A program made the translations under genes and the position numbers. A stretch of 64,000 nucleotides of DNA, from positions 1-64,000 of the forward strand of contig CANFKE010000012.1 in the NCBI GenBank assembly GCA_947447465.1. Reading direction: 5' to 3'. Positions 35,601 through 44,249 of this stretch are shown here, one piece after another. The stretch's first letter is position 1; each line of letters opens with the position of its first letter. Origin of the DNA: Chitinophagaceae bacterium (GTDB taxonomy: Bacteria; Bacteroidota; Bacteroidia; Chitinophagales; Chitinophagaceae). The notes under the pieces were generated by a model. That model saw nothing but the letters and a program-made list of their open reading frames with translations, ran no database searches and was not told where the DNA came from.

Positions 35601-38600
35601 CGACTCCTAATGCTGTATCATTTGCTACAGCCGTTAATGTACCCACCGGTCAATATCTGGTAGATATTGTTGCAACTGATGTAGATGGAGATAATAAACA
35701 GGACCTTATTGTATCAGAGGCATTAGATAATACAATATCATTGTACAGAAATATTACAGCCTCTACAACATCAACATTATCATTTGCGGGACAACAGCTC
35801 ATCTCTACGAGTAGTGTATCTAATACACCCGCCGGACTGGCAATAGGTGATCTGGATGCGGATGGTAAACCTGACCTAGCAGCGGTTAATTTCGTTACAA
35901 CAGGAAGTGTTTCAATATTTAAAAATACATCAACAGCAGGAAGCCCGTCATTTTACAACACAACAAACTTACCTGCCGCTCGCTACCCAACGGGTATAAA
36001 TATAGGAGATATAGATAAAGATGGTTATCCTGATCTTATAGTTGGTAATACCTCTTTTGATACCACATATACCGGTACAACAGTATCAGTATTCAGAAAT
36101 ACTCCTTTGCCTAAAATTGGCACTATCTCCTCTGCCGCTGATTCTATTTGTCCGGGATCAGTAACTACATTAAGTTATTCATTAACACTTCCCACAGGTG
36201 AAACCGGTGCATGGAGTAGTAGTAATACTTCAGTGGCTACGGTGAGTAATACCGGTGTTGTTTACTCAATTTCAGCAGGAACAACAGATATTAGTTATAC
36301 TGTAACAGTAACCCGAGGTAATATATCCAGAAGTGTGATCAGAACAATTGTTGTAAAACCATTACCAACAGTAAACATCAGCGGATACCGAGGTGTATGT
36401 CAGGGAGTAACTACCACGTTATCAGGTTCACCAACAGGAGGCAACTGGAGTAATAGTAATGCTATAACAACAGTTAGCGCATCAGGTGCTGTGACCGGAG
36501 TGGGTTCATCAGGAACAGATATTATTTCATATACTTATACATCACCTATTACGGGTTGTACTAATGCAGATACTCAGGCTATGCCAATATTATTCTCACC
36601 AAATGTAGGAACTATAGCAGGAGCAGATAGCGTATGTCCCGGCGGAGTAATAACCTTATCAACTTCAGGTGATATCGGTGGCAAGTGGTATTCGAATAAT
36701 ATTTTATTCGCTTCAGTTGACTCCTTATCCGGTGTTGTAACGGGGCAAAATAGCGGAACACCAACTATCAACTACAGAATAACTAATGGGTGCGGAGTAT
36801 TCAATACTTACAAATTGATACAAGTACAACAATTGCCTGACCCGGGAGTAATATCCGGGGCTTCCACTGTTTGTGCCGGTTCAGGAATAAGTTTATCGAA
36901 TAGTGTCTCCGGAGGGGTATGGTCTAGTAGTAATACATCACTAGCTACCGTTAATTCTTCCGGATATGTTACAGCAATAAATTCCGGCGCACCAATAATT
37001 ACTTTCACTGCAAGTAATTATTGCGGATCTTCCACTACAACAAAATCCATTACCATCAACACAGTTCCAGCTACGCCATCTGCAATATCAGGAACATCTA
37101 CTATTTGTAAAGGTTCAACAACAACACTAAGTAGTGCAACTACAGGAGGATCATGGACCTCAAGTGATATTACGTTAGCAACTGTTACACCTACTACCGG
37201 AATAGTATCCGGCATTATTGCCGGCACACCGGTAATTTCATATACTACATCAAATACTTGCGGTGCTTCGGCTCCTGCTATGGTCACAGTAACAGTATTG
37301 AACTTACCTGACGCTAATATATCATCTGCAATAGTCCCTTGTGATGGATATTCATCAAATATTGTATTTTCAGGAACTCCAAATGACATTATTAGTTATA
37401 ATGTTGATGGAGGTGCCAATATAGATGGCACACTTATAGGCGGATCTTATACACTCTCAACAGGGATCATCACATCTTCACACACTTATGCATTACATAC
37501 AGTAAGAAATGTCGCTTGTGCTATATTGAAAGATACGAGTATAATACTGATACCTCAACAAATGACATGGCTAGGTGGAGCTGCAGGTGCTGAAACAAGC
37601 TGGACAAATGTAAGTAACTGGTCATGCGGTAGTGTGCCATTGGTAACAGACAATGTGATCATACCTAATGTGACCTATGTTCCGGCTATATCCTCAACAG
37701 TATATAGCAAAGACCTTACTATCGCTCCGCTGGCTAAAATAACAATGAATACCGGCGGAGAAATAAACATAAAAGGAAACATAAGTAATAACGGTGCTAT
37801 AACAGGATCCGGCAGAGTAAAACTATCAGGAAGTGCAAATCAAAAAATATCCGGGAAAGGCTCTATTGATAATCTCGAACTTAATAACAGTTCGGGTGCT
37901 ACAATTGATTCTGCTGCACATTTGATCATCAATAAAGCATTATTCATATCATCAGGAACGCTTAATACTAATGACAGTCTTGAATTAGCCTCTACAGACT
38001 CTCAATCAACAGCTCGCATTGCGACACTACCTGCTTCAGGCGCAATGATTTCGGGCAAGGTAAAAGTAGATCAGTATGTAGTTGGTGGATATCGCAGATT
38101 CCGTTTTGTGAGTCATCCATTTGCAGATACTATTTCACTCAGTCAACTACAAACATACATAGATATTACAGGAGTTGGTGGGGCTGCTAATGGCTTTAGA
38201 ACAACTGCATCAAATGCTCCTTCTGCATTCAGACTAGATCCGATGACATCAAATTCATCAATTGGTTATGATCCGGGATGGAAAGCATTTACCAAGATCA
38301 ATAGCAGTGCTGCTGACACTAATACATTCCATCCTGGTCAGGGTCTGAGAATATTCTTCAGGGGAATAAAAGGTGAAGGTTTGGGTTATGGTGGATCAAC
38401 AGGTGGATATGCCCCTTCTCCTGCAACCTTTAAAATGATAGGCCATGTAAATCAGGGACCTGTAACATTGCATTTAAGAAAAGGAATAACTGATCCGGTA
38501 AATCAGGAATTCAATATGGTGGGTAATCCATATCCTTCTCCGGTAGATATAGGCACGGTGATCTATAATGCTAAGGTAGCTAATCAGGTTACCGGCTCTG

Positions 38601-39478
38601 CATTTTATGTATGGGATCCGACCATGAGCGCAGGTGGACAATATGTCTCCATCTCTATTGGCACTGCATCTGCAACACCATATTATGTACAGGCAAATAC
38701 CGCATTTCAAGTACGTGCTCACCATGATGGAGCAGTTCTTAATTTTGATGAGACAAATAAGGTAGCAGTTACATCAAGCTTTTTGTTTAAAGGAACCAGT
38801 GAATTTGTATCGTTGAATGTTTATGATGCTAATTATCACCTTTGGGATATTCTACAATTTAATTTTAATGACAATGCTTCAGATAAAGAAGATGAGCAGT
38901 ATGATGCCAGAAAATTAATGAATGGAGATTTTGCATTTTACAGCAATTCGGCCGATGGAAGAGAACTTTCAATAGATACCAGACCATTTGATGATAGCAA
39001 AGTAATTCCATTGACGATCAATAGCAGTTACATGCAGAACTTTATTATCAGGGCTGATAACATAAATGTACCGGCTGGTAAATCACTTTTCTTGCATGAT
39101 AAATATCTTGGCACCTATTCTGAAATGAAACAAGGTAGTGAATACACATTCTCAATCAGTAAAGAAAAAACAACACAGGGCAATAGATTTGAATTAGCAT
39201 TGAGACATCCTGATGTACATGCATCAACCGCAATATCTATGCAACTATTACCGAATCCTGCAAAAGAAGACGTTATGGTCAATTTTGCAAGCCAAAATAC
39301 CACGGATGCAACACTAACGATCATGGATATGAATGGAATGACAGTTTTTGAGAAGCAGTACGAGAAAGTGCAGAATGGCTCATTCAGTATTTCTTTAAGA
39401 TCGATGGCGGCGGGTATGTATCTGGTTGAAATGACCAAAGGAAATGAAAAGATCACCCAAAAACTAGTGAAAGAATAG
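32621..39478 (+). CDS. giant secreted multidomain protein with T9SS sorting domain
   Basis: 2285 residues. Signal peptide to ~27, then autotransporter-type beta-strand repeats (~100-470, such as SSIIKTGAGSLTFNGWPH). An IPT/TIG domain follows (~685-755, TITINGNNFNSTPSNNVVYFG), then FG-GAP/VCBS repeats (~765-1165, IGDLDGDGLPD and related calcium-binding loops). Next come Ig-like BIG2-type repeats (~1170-1560, WSSSNTSVATVS), a beta-helix-like part (~1645-1780) and a C-terminal type A sorting domain (LLPNPAKEDVMVNF ... GMYLVEMTKGNEKITQKLVKE). The product should be exported by Sec, moved out by type IX secretion and held at the surface, probably as an adhesin. The gene is monocistronic. Confidence 0.93.
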   Translation: MKTNMLERSKIIVTLILALIFTFGAQAQYTWAPVSGAAFSSGGCWGGVAPAATTVAQFSTNPTTSPTVTTNAGTAAAVYVLSSRTTSLSLSGTSLALSGATISSTSGVVLAHFGTDILNIACPISQGSAKAYLTAGSSSSLTPGSAISITGIISGSGGASFQGGGTWNGSTGVCGGVLRLGAANTFTGTLAVGSVSSGILELGIVTGVASASVNINAYSQLYFPVGGTFSTVPLTINGIGNNAATPYGRGAIRVGAVLPIWGGAVTLASNSVISVANGGTLTLSGAVSGPGQLIKEGTGSLVLSGTTNLSFAGGILLSEGSISITRNGSITAPFPISLFQINGNSVTLTLGNSTAQTISSLSSNFSNTSGTITQVLAMGTNCSLTINQSGNTTFGYGATTSLSSIITGTGTSSIIKTGAGSLTFNGWPHTFTGGITISGGSIILAPSTTITTANAISLSGGTLATTGIGASAICSLGVLNNVAASTIALDATQVHTLRFTSLNTNTGTITITGWQGAFDGTSGTKGKIFVGTSATLTGTQLNQFQFQDGSGNIIPATQITGGELVPKISINIVASSYGPFYNNIDNTISVSYTTSTTFFTGNFRVQLSNSTGIFTNTTSNIIGTGAWSSSGTIVATISSGTTVGPGYRVRILSTTPYVIASADNNSNISIALPVPIITSLSAYKSVVPGNTITINGNNFNSTPSNNVVYFGAVKGNVVNGSTTTLSVTVPFGATYSQLTAYDTITKFSGSSNIQFLPAFDASYFVADTIKFQPRYDYATGNNPVIAAIGDLDGDGLPDMVALNKSSATIKILQNQGSGAYGFTIGSPVTLQGSGPLNVKIADIDGDGRNDIIVSGGSGSATVQIFRNTTNFQAASTPRTLSFAARIDISLSGYTISAGVLSIADFDGDGKSDIAVACYDYTASTGKLIILKNGNSPGAVNTFTISSYNAGTVYHATSSAIAIGDFNGDMLPDIAVTNMIEAPVAASISVFKNTSTPNAVSFATAVNVPTGQYLVDIVATDVDGDNKQDLIVSEALDNTISLYRNITASTTSTLSFAGQQLISTSSVSNTPAGLAIGDLDADGKPDLAAVNFVTTGSVSIFKNTSTAGSPSFYNTTNLPAARYPTGINIGDIDKDGYPDLIVGNTSFDTTYTGTTVSVFRNTPLPKIGTISSAADSICPGSVTTLSYSLTLPTGETGAWSSSNTSVATVSNTGVVYSISAGTTDISYTVTVTRGNISRSVIRTIVVKPLPTVNISGYRGVCQGVTTTLSGSPTGGNWSNSNAITTVSASGAVTGVGSSGTDIISYTYTSPITGCTNADTQAMPILFSPNVGTIAGADSVCPGGVITLSTSGDIGGKWYSNNILFASVDSLSGVVTGQNSGTPTINYRITNGCGVFNTYKLIQVQQLPDPGVISGASTVCAGSGISLSNSVSGGVWSSSNTSLATVNSSGYVTAINSGAPIITFTASNYCGSSTTTKSITINTVPATPSAISGTSTICKGSTTTLSSATTGGSWTSSDITLATVTPTTGIVSGIIAGTPVISYTTSNTCGASAPAMVTVTVLNLPDANISSAIVPCDGYSSNIVFSGTPNDIISYNVDGGANIDGTLIGGSYTLSTGIITSSHTYALHTVRNVACAILKDTSIILIPQQMTWLGGAAGAETSWTNVSNWSCGSVPLVTDNVIIPNVTYVPAISSTVYSKDLTIAPLAKITMNTGGEINIKGNISNNGAITGSGRVKLSGSANQKISGKGSIDNLELNNSSGATIDSAAHLIINKALFISSGTLNTNDSLELASTDSQSTARIATLPASGAMISGKVKVDQYVVGGYRRFRFVSHPFADTISLSQLQTYIDITGVGGAANGFRTTASNAPSAFRLDPMTSNSSIGYDPGWKAFTKINSSAADTNTFHPGQGLRIFFRGIKGEGLGYGGSTGGYAPSPATFKMIGHVNQGPVTLHLRKGITDPVNQEFNMVGNPYPSPVDIGTVIYNAKVANQVTGSAFYVWDPTMSAGGQYVSISIGTASATPYYVQANTAFQVRAHHDGAVLNFDETNKVAVTSSFLFKGTSEFVSLNVYDANYHLWDILQFNFNDNASDKEDEQYDARKLMNGDFAFYSNSADGRELSIDTRPFDDSKVIPLTINSSYMQNFIIRADNINVPAGKSLFLHDKYLGTYSEMKQGSEYTFSISKEKTTQGNRFELALRHPDVHASTAISMQLLPNPAKEDVMVNFASQNTTDATLTIMDMNGMTVFEKQYEKVQNGSFSISLRSMAAGMYLVEMTKGNEKITQKLVKE

Positions 39479-39506
39479 TTTGATAATTGAACATGTACCC
39501 AAAAGA

Positions 39507-39535
39507 AGAGGGCAATGACTTGGTCATTGCCCTCT
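39507..39535. terminator. bidirectional terminator
   Basis: AGAGGGCAATGAC / GTCATTGCCCTCT, 13-bp perfect stem with loop TTG, between the convergent giant gene and the lipoprotein gene. Confidence 0.88.
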
Positions 39536-39557
39536 GTTTATTTCAATAAGATTTGAT

Positions 39558-40046
39558 CTATTTCAATCCTGCTGCTTTTGAACTTTGTATTGCTTTCATA
39601 GCCTCGCTATAGTTTTTCCAATTAGTATTGGGATTAGCATGGCGATATGAACTAGGAATAACAACAGCTCTGAAAGTTACTGTACCAGGATATGCAGGTG
39701 TTGTACCATCAGTATTATATACATATATATCAAAATATCCGGGACGGAAGTTAAATACTGTTGTAGTAACTCCATTAACATCAGGTAGATTTGTCCAACC
39801 TATGCTGGAATAAAGCTTATACAATTCAAATGAACCGAAATTATATACATCATTTGTTAGATTAGGGTCACTAAATGTAGCCGAATAACTATTACCAGAG
39901 AGTGTCCAAGAACTTACGGTAAAGGGATTTTCGCCAATTACATTAGCATTTCCTGTAGGACCTTGAGGACCAACAGGACCGGTCTTTGTGCAACTTGTTG
40001 CAAACAATGATACTCCGGCGAATAATACGAGCATTATTTTTTTCAT
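39558..40046 (-). CDS. lipoprotein with short collagen-like segment
   Basis: A 162-residue protein: lipobox signal (MKKIMLVLFAGVSLFATSC, Cys19), then TGPVGPQGPTGN, a brief Gly-X-Y run common in Bacteroidota lipoproteins, and a beta-rich domain (YNFGSFELYKLYSS, FRPGYFDIYVYNTDG). Function unknown. Likely an outer-membrane or periplasmic protein. Confidence 0.8.
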   Translation of the reverse strand: MKKIMLVLFAGVSLFATSCTKTGPVGPQGPTGNANVIGENPFTVSSWTLSGNSYSATFSDPNLTNDVYNFGSFELYKLYSSIGWTNLPDVNGVTTTVFNFRPGYFDIYVYNTDGTTPAYPGTVTFRAVVIPSSYRHANPNTNWKNYSEAMKAIQSSKAAGLK

Positions 40047-40180
40047 GATACTTAATTTTATTGCCGTTTGAACGGCGATTTTACAATTGATTTTAAGTTG
40101 AAAGCGTTATAAGACCCAAAGTTGCAAATTTAATGCCAAAACATAGGCACAGTACAGAGATAATAAAACATAACGACTTA

Positions 40181-40417
40181 TCAGTGACCGATCTTATCAA
40201 TTTCATACGCCAGCATTCTGTCCTTATCAGTAACTATGTTGCCCTTATCATGGGTGTTGAGCCATATTTCCAGCTTGTTATAAGTGTTTTTCCAGGTTGG
40301 ATGATGATCATGCTTTTCAGCAAGAAAAGCTACACGAGCCATAAAAGCAAAAGCCTCACTGAAATTCTTAAATGTGTAAGAGTGGTATAGCGTATTATCT
40401 TTTTCTTCCCAAGCCAT
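40181..40417 (-). CDS. phhB: 4a-hydroxytetrahydrobiopterin dehydratase
   Basis: A 78-residue pterin-4a-carbinolamine dehydratase. The active-site signature [20 protein letters not shown] followed by NTHD is intact. The enzyme recycles the pterin cofactor after phenylalanine hydroxylase; with hppD and hmgA nearby this fits a phenylalanine-tyrosine catabolic route, though no hydroxylase gene is in the window. Slightly shorter than many homologs. Confidence 0.9.
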   Translation of the reverse strand: MAWEEKDNTLYHSYTFKNFSEAFAFMARVAFLAEKHDHHPTWKNTYNKLEIWLNTHDKGNIVTDKDRMLAYEIDKIGH

Positions 40418-40579
40418 AATTTGTTTTAATTATAAAGATAAAGTACATGCCGCAAGAAAACTGCTTATTGACGGAATAATATAAGATCAGTTAACTTGTT
40501 GTAACCGTACAATGATAGTAATCAGTAAAAAGTACCATTAAAATGATGAAAACTACAATTTACAACAAAACACCGGGCG

Positions 40580-40587
40580 TATCTTTG
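40580..40587 (+). promoter_or_regulatory. -7 box upstream of the AraC gene
   Basis: TATCTTTG fits TAnnTTTG and ends 5 bases before the GTG start, so transcription would begin at or near the first codon, a leaderless message. A good -33 element is not obvious. Confidence 0.45.
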
Positions 40588-40591
40588 TGTT

Positions 40592-41476
40592 GTGAAGCAA
40601 AAAGTAAAAAATACCATTCCCGTGTACGATATCTGCTCATTAAATGACGGAGATGATCAACACAAAGATGTTATAGCACAAACATTTGCTGAATACCTGA
40701 AAATACATCCTAATCTACATTCATCGCATAGGCATACATTTTATCACCTTCTGCTATTTACCAAAGGCGGTGGATATCATACGATAGATTTTCAGCAATT
40801 TCAGGTTCATAAAGGACAGATATACTTTATGATACCGGGTCAGGTTCATAGTTGGAATTTTGAAGGAGCAACAGATGGATTCATCATTAATTTTTCAGAA
40901 GATATATTCCGTAATTTTTTACTAAAGCAAGACTATCTGGAACAATTCTCATTTCTAAGAGGTGTAGCAAAAGATAGTGTAATAGAGCTGAATGAAGAAA
41001 TTACAGACAAGATCGCAGACCTTTTTGCGAATATTATTGCTGATATGTCTCTGCCTGATACATTCAATACAGATATGTTATGCGCAAGATTAATAGAGTT
41101 GTTCATCACGGTAGCTCGAAATACTTCAGTTAAGCAAAAACAGGTGCCTATTCAAAACCAATTGATTCTGTTCAATTTCAGAAAACTATTGAACAGTTAT
41201 TATGCAGAGAAGAGACTACCTAAAGAATATGCCGAGATGCTGTATATAACCCCCAATCATCTCAATGCACTATGCAATGACCTGTTAGGTATATCAGCGG
41301 GAGAATTGATACGAGACAGGGTATTGCTGGAAGCAAAGAGATTACTTGTAAATGTTGATATAAGTATCAGTGAGATCGCTTACCAACTCAACTTTGCAGA
41401 CAATTCATATTTCAGTAAGTTTTTTAAAAAGTATGTCGGGGTTTCCCCGGAGGATTTCAGAAAAAGTTTTAAATAA
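40592..41476 (+). CDS. AraC family transcriptional regulator
   Basis: A 294-residue protein from GTG 40592. The N-terminal cupin-type effector domain is visible (HRHTFYHLLLFTKGGGYHTIDF, GQIYFMIPGQVHSW). The C-terminal double helix-turn-helix (~195-290) reads TPNHLNALCNDLLGISAGELI and ISEIAYQLNFADNSYFSKFFKKYVG, split here by other residues. Ligand and targets unknown. The DUF983 gene starts 6 bp later. No ATG exists before the effector domain, so the GTG start is needed. Confidence 0.9.
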   Translation: MKQKVKNTIPVYDICSLNDGDDQHKDVIAQTFAEYLKIHPNLHSSHRHTFYHLLLFTKGGGYHTIDFQQFQVHKGQIYFMIPGQVHSWNFEGATDGFIINFSEDIFRNFLLKQDYLEQFSFLRGVAKDSVIELNEEITDKIADLFANIIADMSLPDTFNTDMLCARLIELFITVARNTSVKQKQVPIQNQLILFNFRKLLNSYYAEKRLPKEYAEMLYITPNHLNALCNDLLGISAGELIRDRVLLEAKRLLVNVDISISEIAYQLNFADNSYFSKFFKKYVGVSPEDFRKSFK

Positions 41477-41482
41477 GTACAT

Positions 41483-41905
41483 ATGTGTGCACAGCATTCA
41501 AATAGTAAAAGAGGCCTGTTGGCCAGTGTTTTTTCAAACAGATGTCCACGTTGCAGAGAAGGACGATTATTTTCTGGAAGAAATCCATACAATTTAAAAA
41601 CGACTATGGACATGCCTGAGCATTGCCCTGTATGCGGACAGGCATATGAACTACAAACCGGATTTTACTTTGGTACCGGTTATGTAAGTTATGCACTATC
41701 TGTTGCTATTATAGGTGTGTTTTATGCTGTTTGCTTTGCACTGGGGCTGATCTCCATTTACGACAACAGCGTCGTTTATTCATTGGTTGTTGTTTCTGTG
41801 ATGCTGATGCTGATGCAACCAATTCTGCAGCGCTTGTCTAGGTCTATTTGGATCGCTTTTTTTGTGAAATACGAGAAAGATGCACGTAAGCATTTAAGTA
41901 ATTAA
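41483..41905 (+). CDS. DUF983 family protein
   Basis: A 140-residue protein: N-terminal zinc-ribbon cysteines (RCPRCREGRLF and HCPVCGQAYE), then two membrane helices (YALSVAIIGVFYAVCFALGL and VVYSLVVVSVMLMLMQPIL). This is the DUF983 layout; function unknown. It follows the regulator gene closely and its stop overlaps the convergent symporter gene. Confidence 0.9.
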   Translation: MCAQHSNSKRGLLASVFSNRCPRCREGRLFSGRNPYNLKTTMDMPEHCPVCGQAYELQTGFYFGTGYVSYALSVAIIGVFYAVCFALGLISIYDNSVVYSLVVVSVMLMLMQPILQRLSRSIWIAFFVKYEKDARKHLSN

Positions 41906-43596
41906 TGATCATTTACCTGTTTACTTTGGAACAAACCGGTATAACTGACCAATGATAGGAGAACTACTAACAGAGCACCAATAACATTGAGCCAGAGAAA
42001 AGATACGATATCGCAGATATAGACCGATATAACAATTACTTCACTGATCACAGCAGCAGCAAAAACAATGGATCCGTTGACTTTTTTGCAATAGAATGCA
42101 ACGAGAAAAATACCCAGAATGGTACCATAGAACAAAGAGCCTAGGATATTGACCGCTTCTATCAAGGAGCCAAGTTTAGCTGCAAACATTGCGACTCCTA
42201 TACAGAATATACCCCATGCAAGTGTATGCATTCTGCCATAATGCAGTTCTTGTTTTTCAGTCAGATCACATCTTCCGCGAATATGGATATCCATCAATGA
42301 GGATGCAGCCAATGAATTAAGTGCTGCAGAAATTGAGCCCCAAGATGCTAGAATGATCACAGCAAATAGTAAGCCTATAATACCAATCGGCAATGAATGT
42401 CTGACGAAATACAAGAATATGTAGTTCGTGTCATTCTTGTCAGGTGAATAATTACCAATAGCTATCTTTTTAGCTACATCGTCCCTCAATGCTCTTATCT
42501 GCAACTGAGTACTTTTATACGCCTGTAAGGTTTGTTCTGTTACTTTTCCCGAAAGCTTTCGTTCACTAATAATTGATCTTGTCTGAACCTCTTGTGTATC
42601 ATGCAACTTGTAATATGCTGATTGAAATTTATTCGCTACTATTGGTTCGTTTGCGGCAAATTTATCATAAGCACCGGGATTAAAATATAATGGGGCAGGT
42701 GAGAGCGTGTAAAAAGAAAACACTAATGCTCCTATAAGTAGAATAAGAAACTGCATAGGAATTTTCACAAACCCGTTAAGCAAGAGTCCTAACTTACCCT
42801 CAGTACTATCTTTTGCGGTAATGTACCTACCTACCTGACTCTGATCTGTTCCAAAATAGGAGAGCGCAAGAAAAAATCCGCCAATGATGCCACACCATAT
42901 ATTGTATTTATCCTTCCATGAAAAATCTGTAGTGATAACATTGAGCTTACCTGACTTGCCTGCTATATACAAAGCGTCGCCGGCGCCAATGCCCTCAGGC
43001 AATCTGTGAATAACAAGATAGCCTGCTATACCCATTGCCCCTAGTATGATCAGGAACTGTAATTTTTGGGTATGCGCAACCGCTTTGGCGCCGCCGGCAT
43101 AAGTATAAATCAATAGCAAGCCGCCGGTAACAATGTTGGCAAGATAAATATTCAACCCAAGTATAGACGATAAGATGATGGCCGGTGCATATATACTGAT
43201 CCCTGTTGATAAACCTCGAGATAATAAAAAGAGGAACGATGTCAGCAACCTGGTTTTCTTATCGAAACGTTTTTCCAGATATTCATATGCAGTATAAACA
43301 TTCAGTCTTCTGAAAATGGGTATGAATGTGACACTGATCACCACCATAGCGATAGGTAGCCCGAAGTAGTATTGAACGAAACGCATACCGTCAGTATATG
43401 CCTGGCCCGGAGCTGATAAAAAGGTAATTGCACTTGCCTGAGTGGCCATTATGCCCAATAGCACTATATACCACGGCAATTGTTTATCTGCCAGCAGATA
43501 AGAGTGCGCACTCTTTTGCCTCCGACCTTTGTAAAGGCCATAGGCGATCATAAAAAAAAGTGTAAGAAATAATACTAACCAATCGGTGATACTCAT
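41902..43596 (-). CDS. sodium:solute symporter family transporter
   Basis: A ~564-residue SSS-family transporter from ATG 43596; this start overlaps the stop of the small gene before it as ATGA. About 13 membrane helices are visible, starting with ITDWLVLFLTLFFMIAYGLYKG and including TQASAITFLSAPGQAYTDG and FGTDQSQVGRYITAKDS, typical family motifs. A ~90-residue soluble loop (NKFQSAYYKLHDTQEVQTR...) lies near the middle. Substrate unknown, perhaps a sugar or sialic-acid-like compound. Confidence 0.9.
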   Translation of the reverse strand: MSITDWLVLFLTLFFMIAYGLYKGRRQKSAHSYLLADKQLPWYIVLLGIMATQASAITFLSAPGQAYTDGMRFVQYYFGLPIAMVVISVTFIPIFRRLNVYTAYEYLEKRFDKKTRLLTSFLFLLSRGLSTGISIYAPAIILSSILGLNIYLANIVTGGLLLIYTYAGGAKAVAHTQKLQFLIILGAMGIAGYLVIHRLPEGIGAGDALYIAGKSGKLNVITTDFSWKDKYNIWCGIIGGFFLALSYFGTDQSQVGRYITAKDSTEGKLGLLLNGFVKIPMQFLILLIGALVFSFYTLSPAPLYFNPGAYDKFAANEPIVANKFQSAYYKLHDTQEVQTRSIISERKLSGKVTEQTLQAYKSTQLQIRALRDDVAKKIAIGNYSPDKNDTNYIFLYFVRHSLPIGIIGLLFAVIILASWGSISAALNSLAASSLMDIHIRGRCDLTEKQELHYGRMHTLAWGIFCIGVAMFAAKLGSLIEAVNILGSLFYGTILGIFLVAFYCKKVNGSIVFAAAVISEVIVISVYICDIVSFLWLNVIGALLVVLLSLVSYTGLFQSKQVNDH

Positions 43597-43700
43597 TGCC
43601 AATAGCGGGTGAACCAAAGATAGAACACGATCTGTATTAATAGCACAGCCAACACGGCAATGTACCAACTATTCCAATTTATGTTACTCTTTAAATTCAT
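43593..43700 (-). CDS. 35-aa single-helix membrane peptide, coupled to the symporter
   Basis: From ATG 43700 the frame reads MNLKSNINWNSWY, then a hydrophobic helix (IAVLAVLLIQIVFYLWF) and TRYWQ, stopping at TGA 43593-43595, which overlaps the symporter ATG. The composition, one complete transmembrane segment with basic and aromatic ends, and the ATGA overlap argue for a real gene. It may be an accessory subunit; no known family assigned. Confidence 0.65.
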   Translation of the reverse strand: MNLKSNINWNSWYIAVLAVLLIQIVFYLWFTRYWQ

Positions 43701-43715
43701 ATAATACAAAAACAG

Positions 43716-44129
43716 CTATATGGCTAACGATGCAATTAAGACAATTATCAACAATATTTCTAAGGTAGATATAGCCCCCATGATCAGCCCCCACTTAGCG
43801 CGTTCAAAATATTTATTTCTTCTGTCTGCAGCAATTATTCCCAGTATCAGTGCGGGAATTCCAAATGGCGCGAACACAAGTAAACCTAAAATGCCGAAAG
43901 TCAATGACATCTTAGCTTCTTTCTCACGATTATGATAATGTTTATGGTTTTTGTACCTGTCTTCTGATTTTTTATAAATGGTATCTGCGCTGATTTGACT
44001 GCCTGAAATTATTTGACCACTTATAGGAGCTACGTTTTGAGCAATGACCGTACGAATCGGAAATGCAGCAAACATTTGGTTACTATTTATTAACAGTAAA
44101 AGCGTCAATACAATCAAGCGAAGTTTCAT
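43716..44129 (-). CDS. small membrane protein with signal peptide (DUF4190-like)
   Basis: A 137-residue protein: signal peptide ending FAAFPI, a basic His-rich linker (DRYKNHKHYHNREKEAKMS), then two helices (LTFGILGLLVFAPFGIPALILGIIA and IMGAISTLEILLIIVLIASLAI) with a DUF4190-like turn. It is related in layout and in the AAFPI cleavage region to the gene at 44250-44693, so the two are likely duplicates. Confidence 0.65.
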   Translation of the reverse strand: MKLRLIVLTLLLLINSNQMFAAFPIRTVIAQNVAPISGQIISGSQISADTIYKKSEDRYKNHKHYHNREKEAKMSLTFGILGLLVFAPFGIPALILGIIAADRRNKYFERAKWGLIMGAISTLEILLIIVLIASLAI

Positions 44130-44199
44130 ATAGATGTGTTTGGTTATTTTATGCTATCAATTGATGTAGCAAAATACGAGCCAAAAAATAAATAAAAAA

Positions 44200-44228
44200 G
44201 GAAGTAACTACAAAATGTAATTACTTCC
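44200..44228 (-). terminator. intrinsic terminator
   Basis: GGAAGTAA / TTACTTCC stem with an inner TACA/TGTA pairing; on the minus strand it is followed by a long T-tract (TTTTTTATTT). It ends the gene at 44250-44693. Confidence 0.7.
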
Positions 44229-44249
44229 CACATATACATATACCAGATA

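Noticed and set aside
33283-37389. Several minus-strand frames of 60-120 codons inside the giant surface gene
   Set aside because: They are antisense to low-complexity Thr/Ser/Gly codons, with no start signals, and arise from the composition of the repeats.
43597-43668. 24-residue N-terminal extension of the sodium:solute symporter
   Set aside because: The same bases encode the 35-aa membrane peptide in another frame, and the ATGA overlap at 43593-43596 gives a better start; the extension is not hydrophobic as expected.
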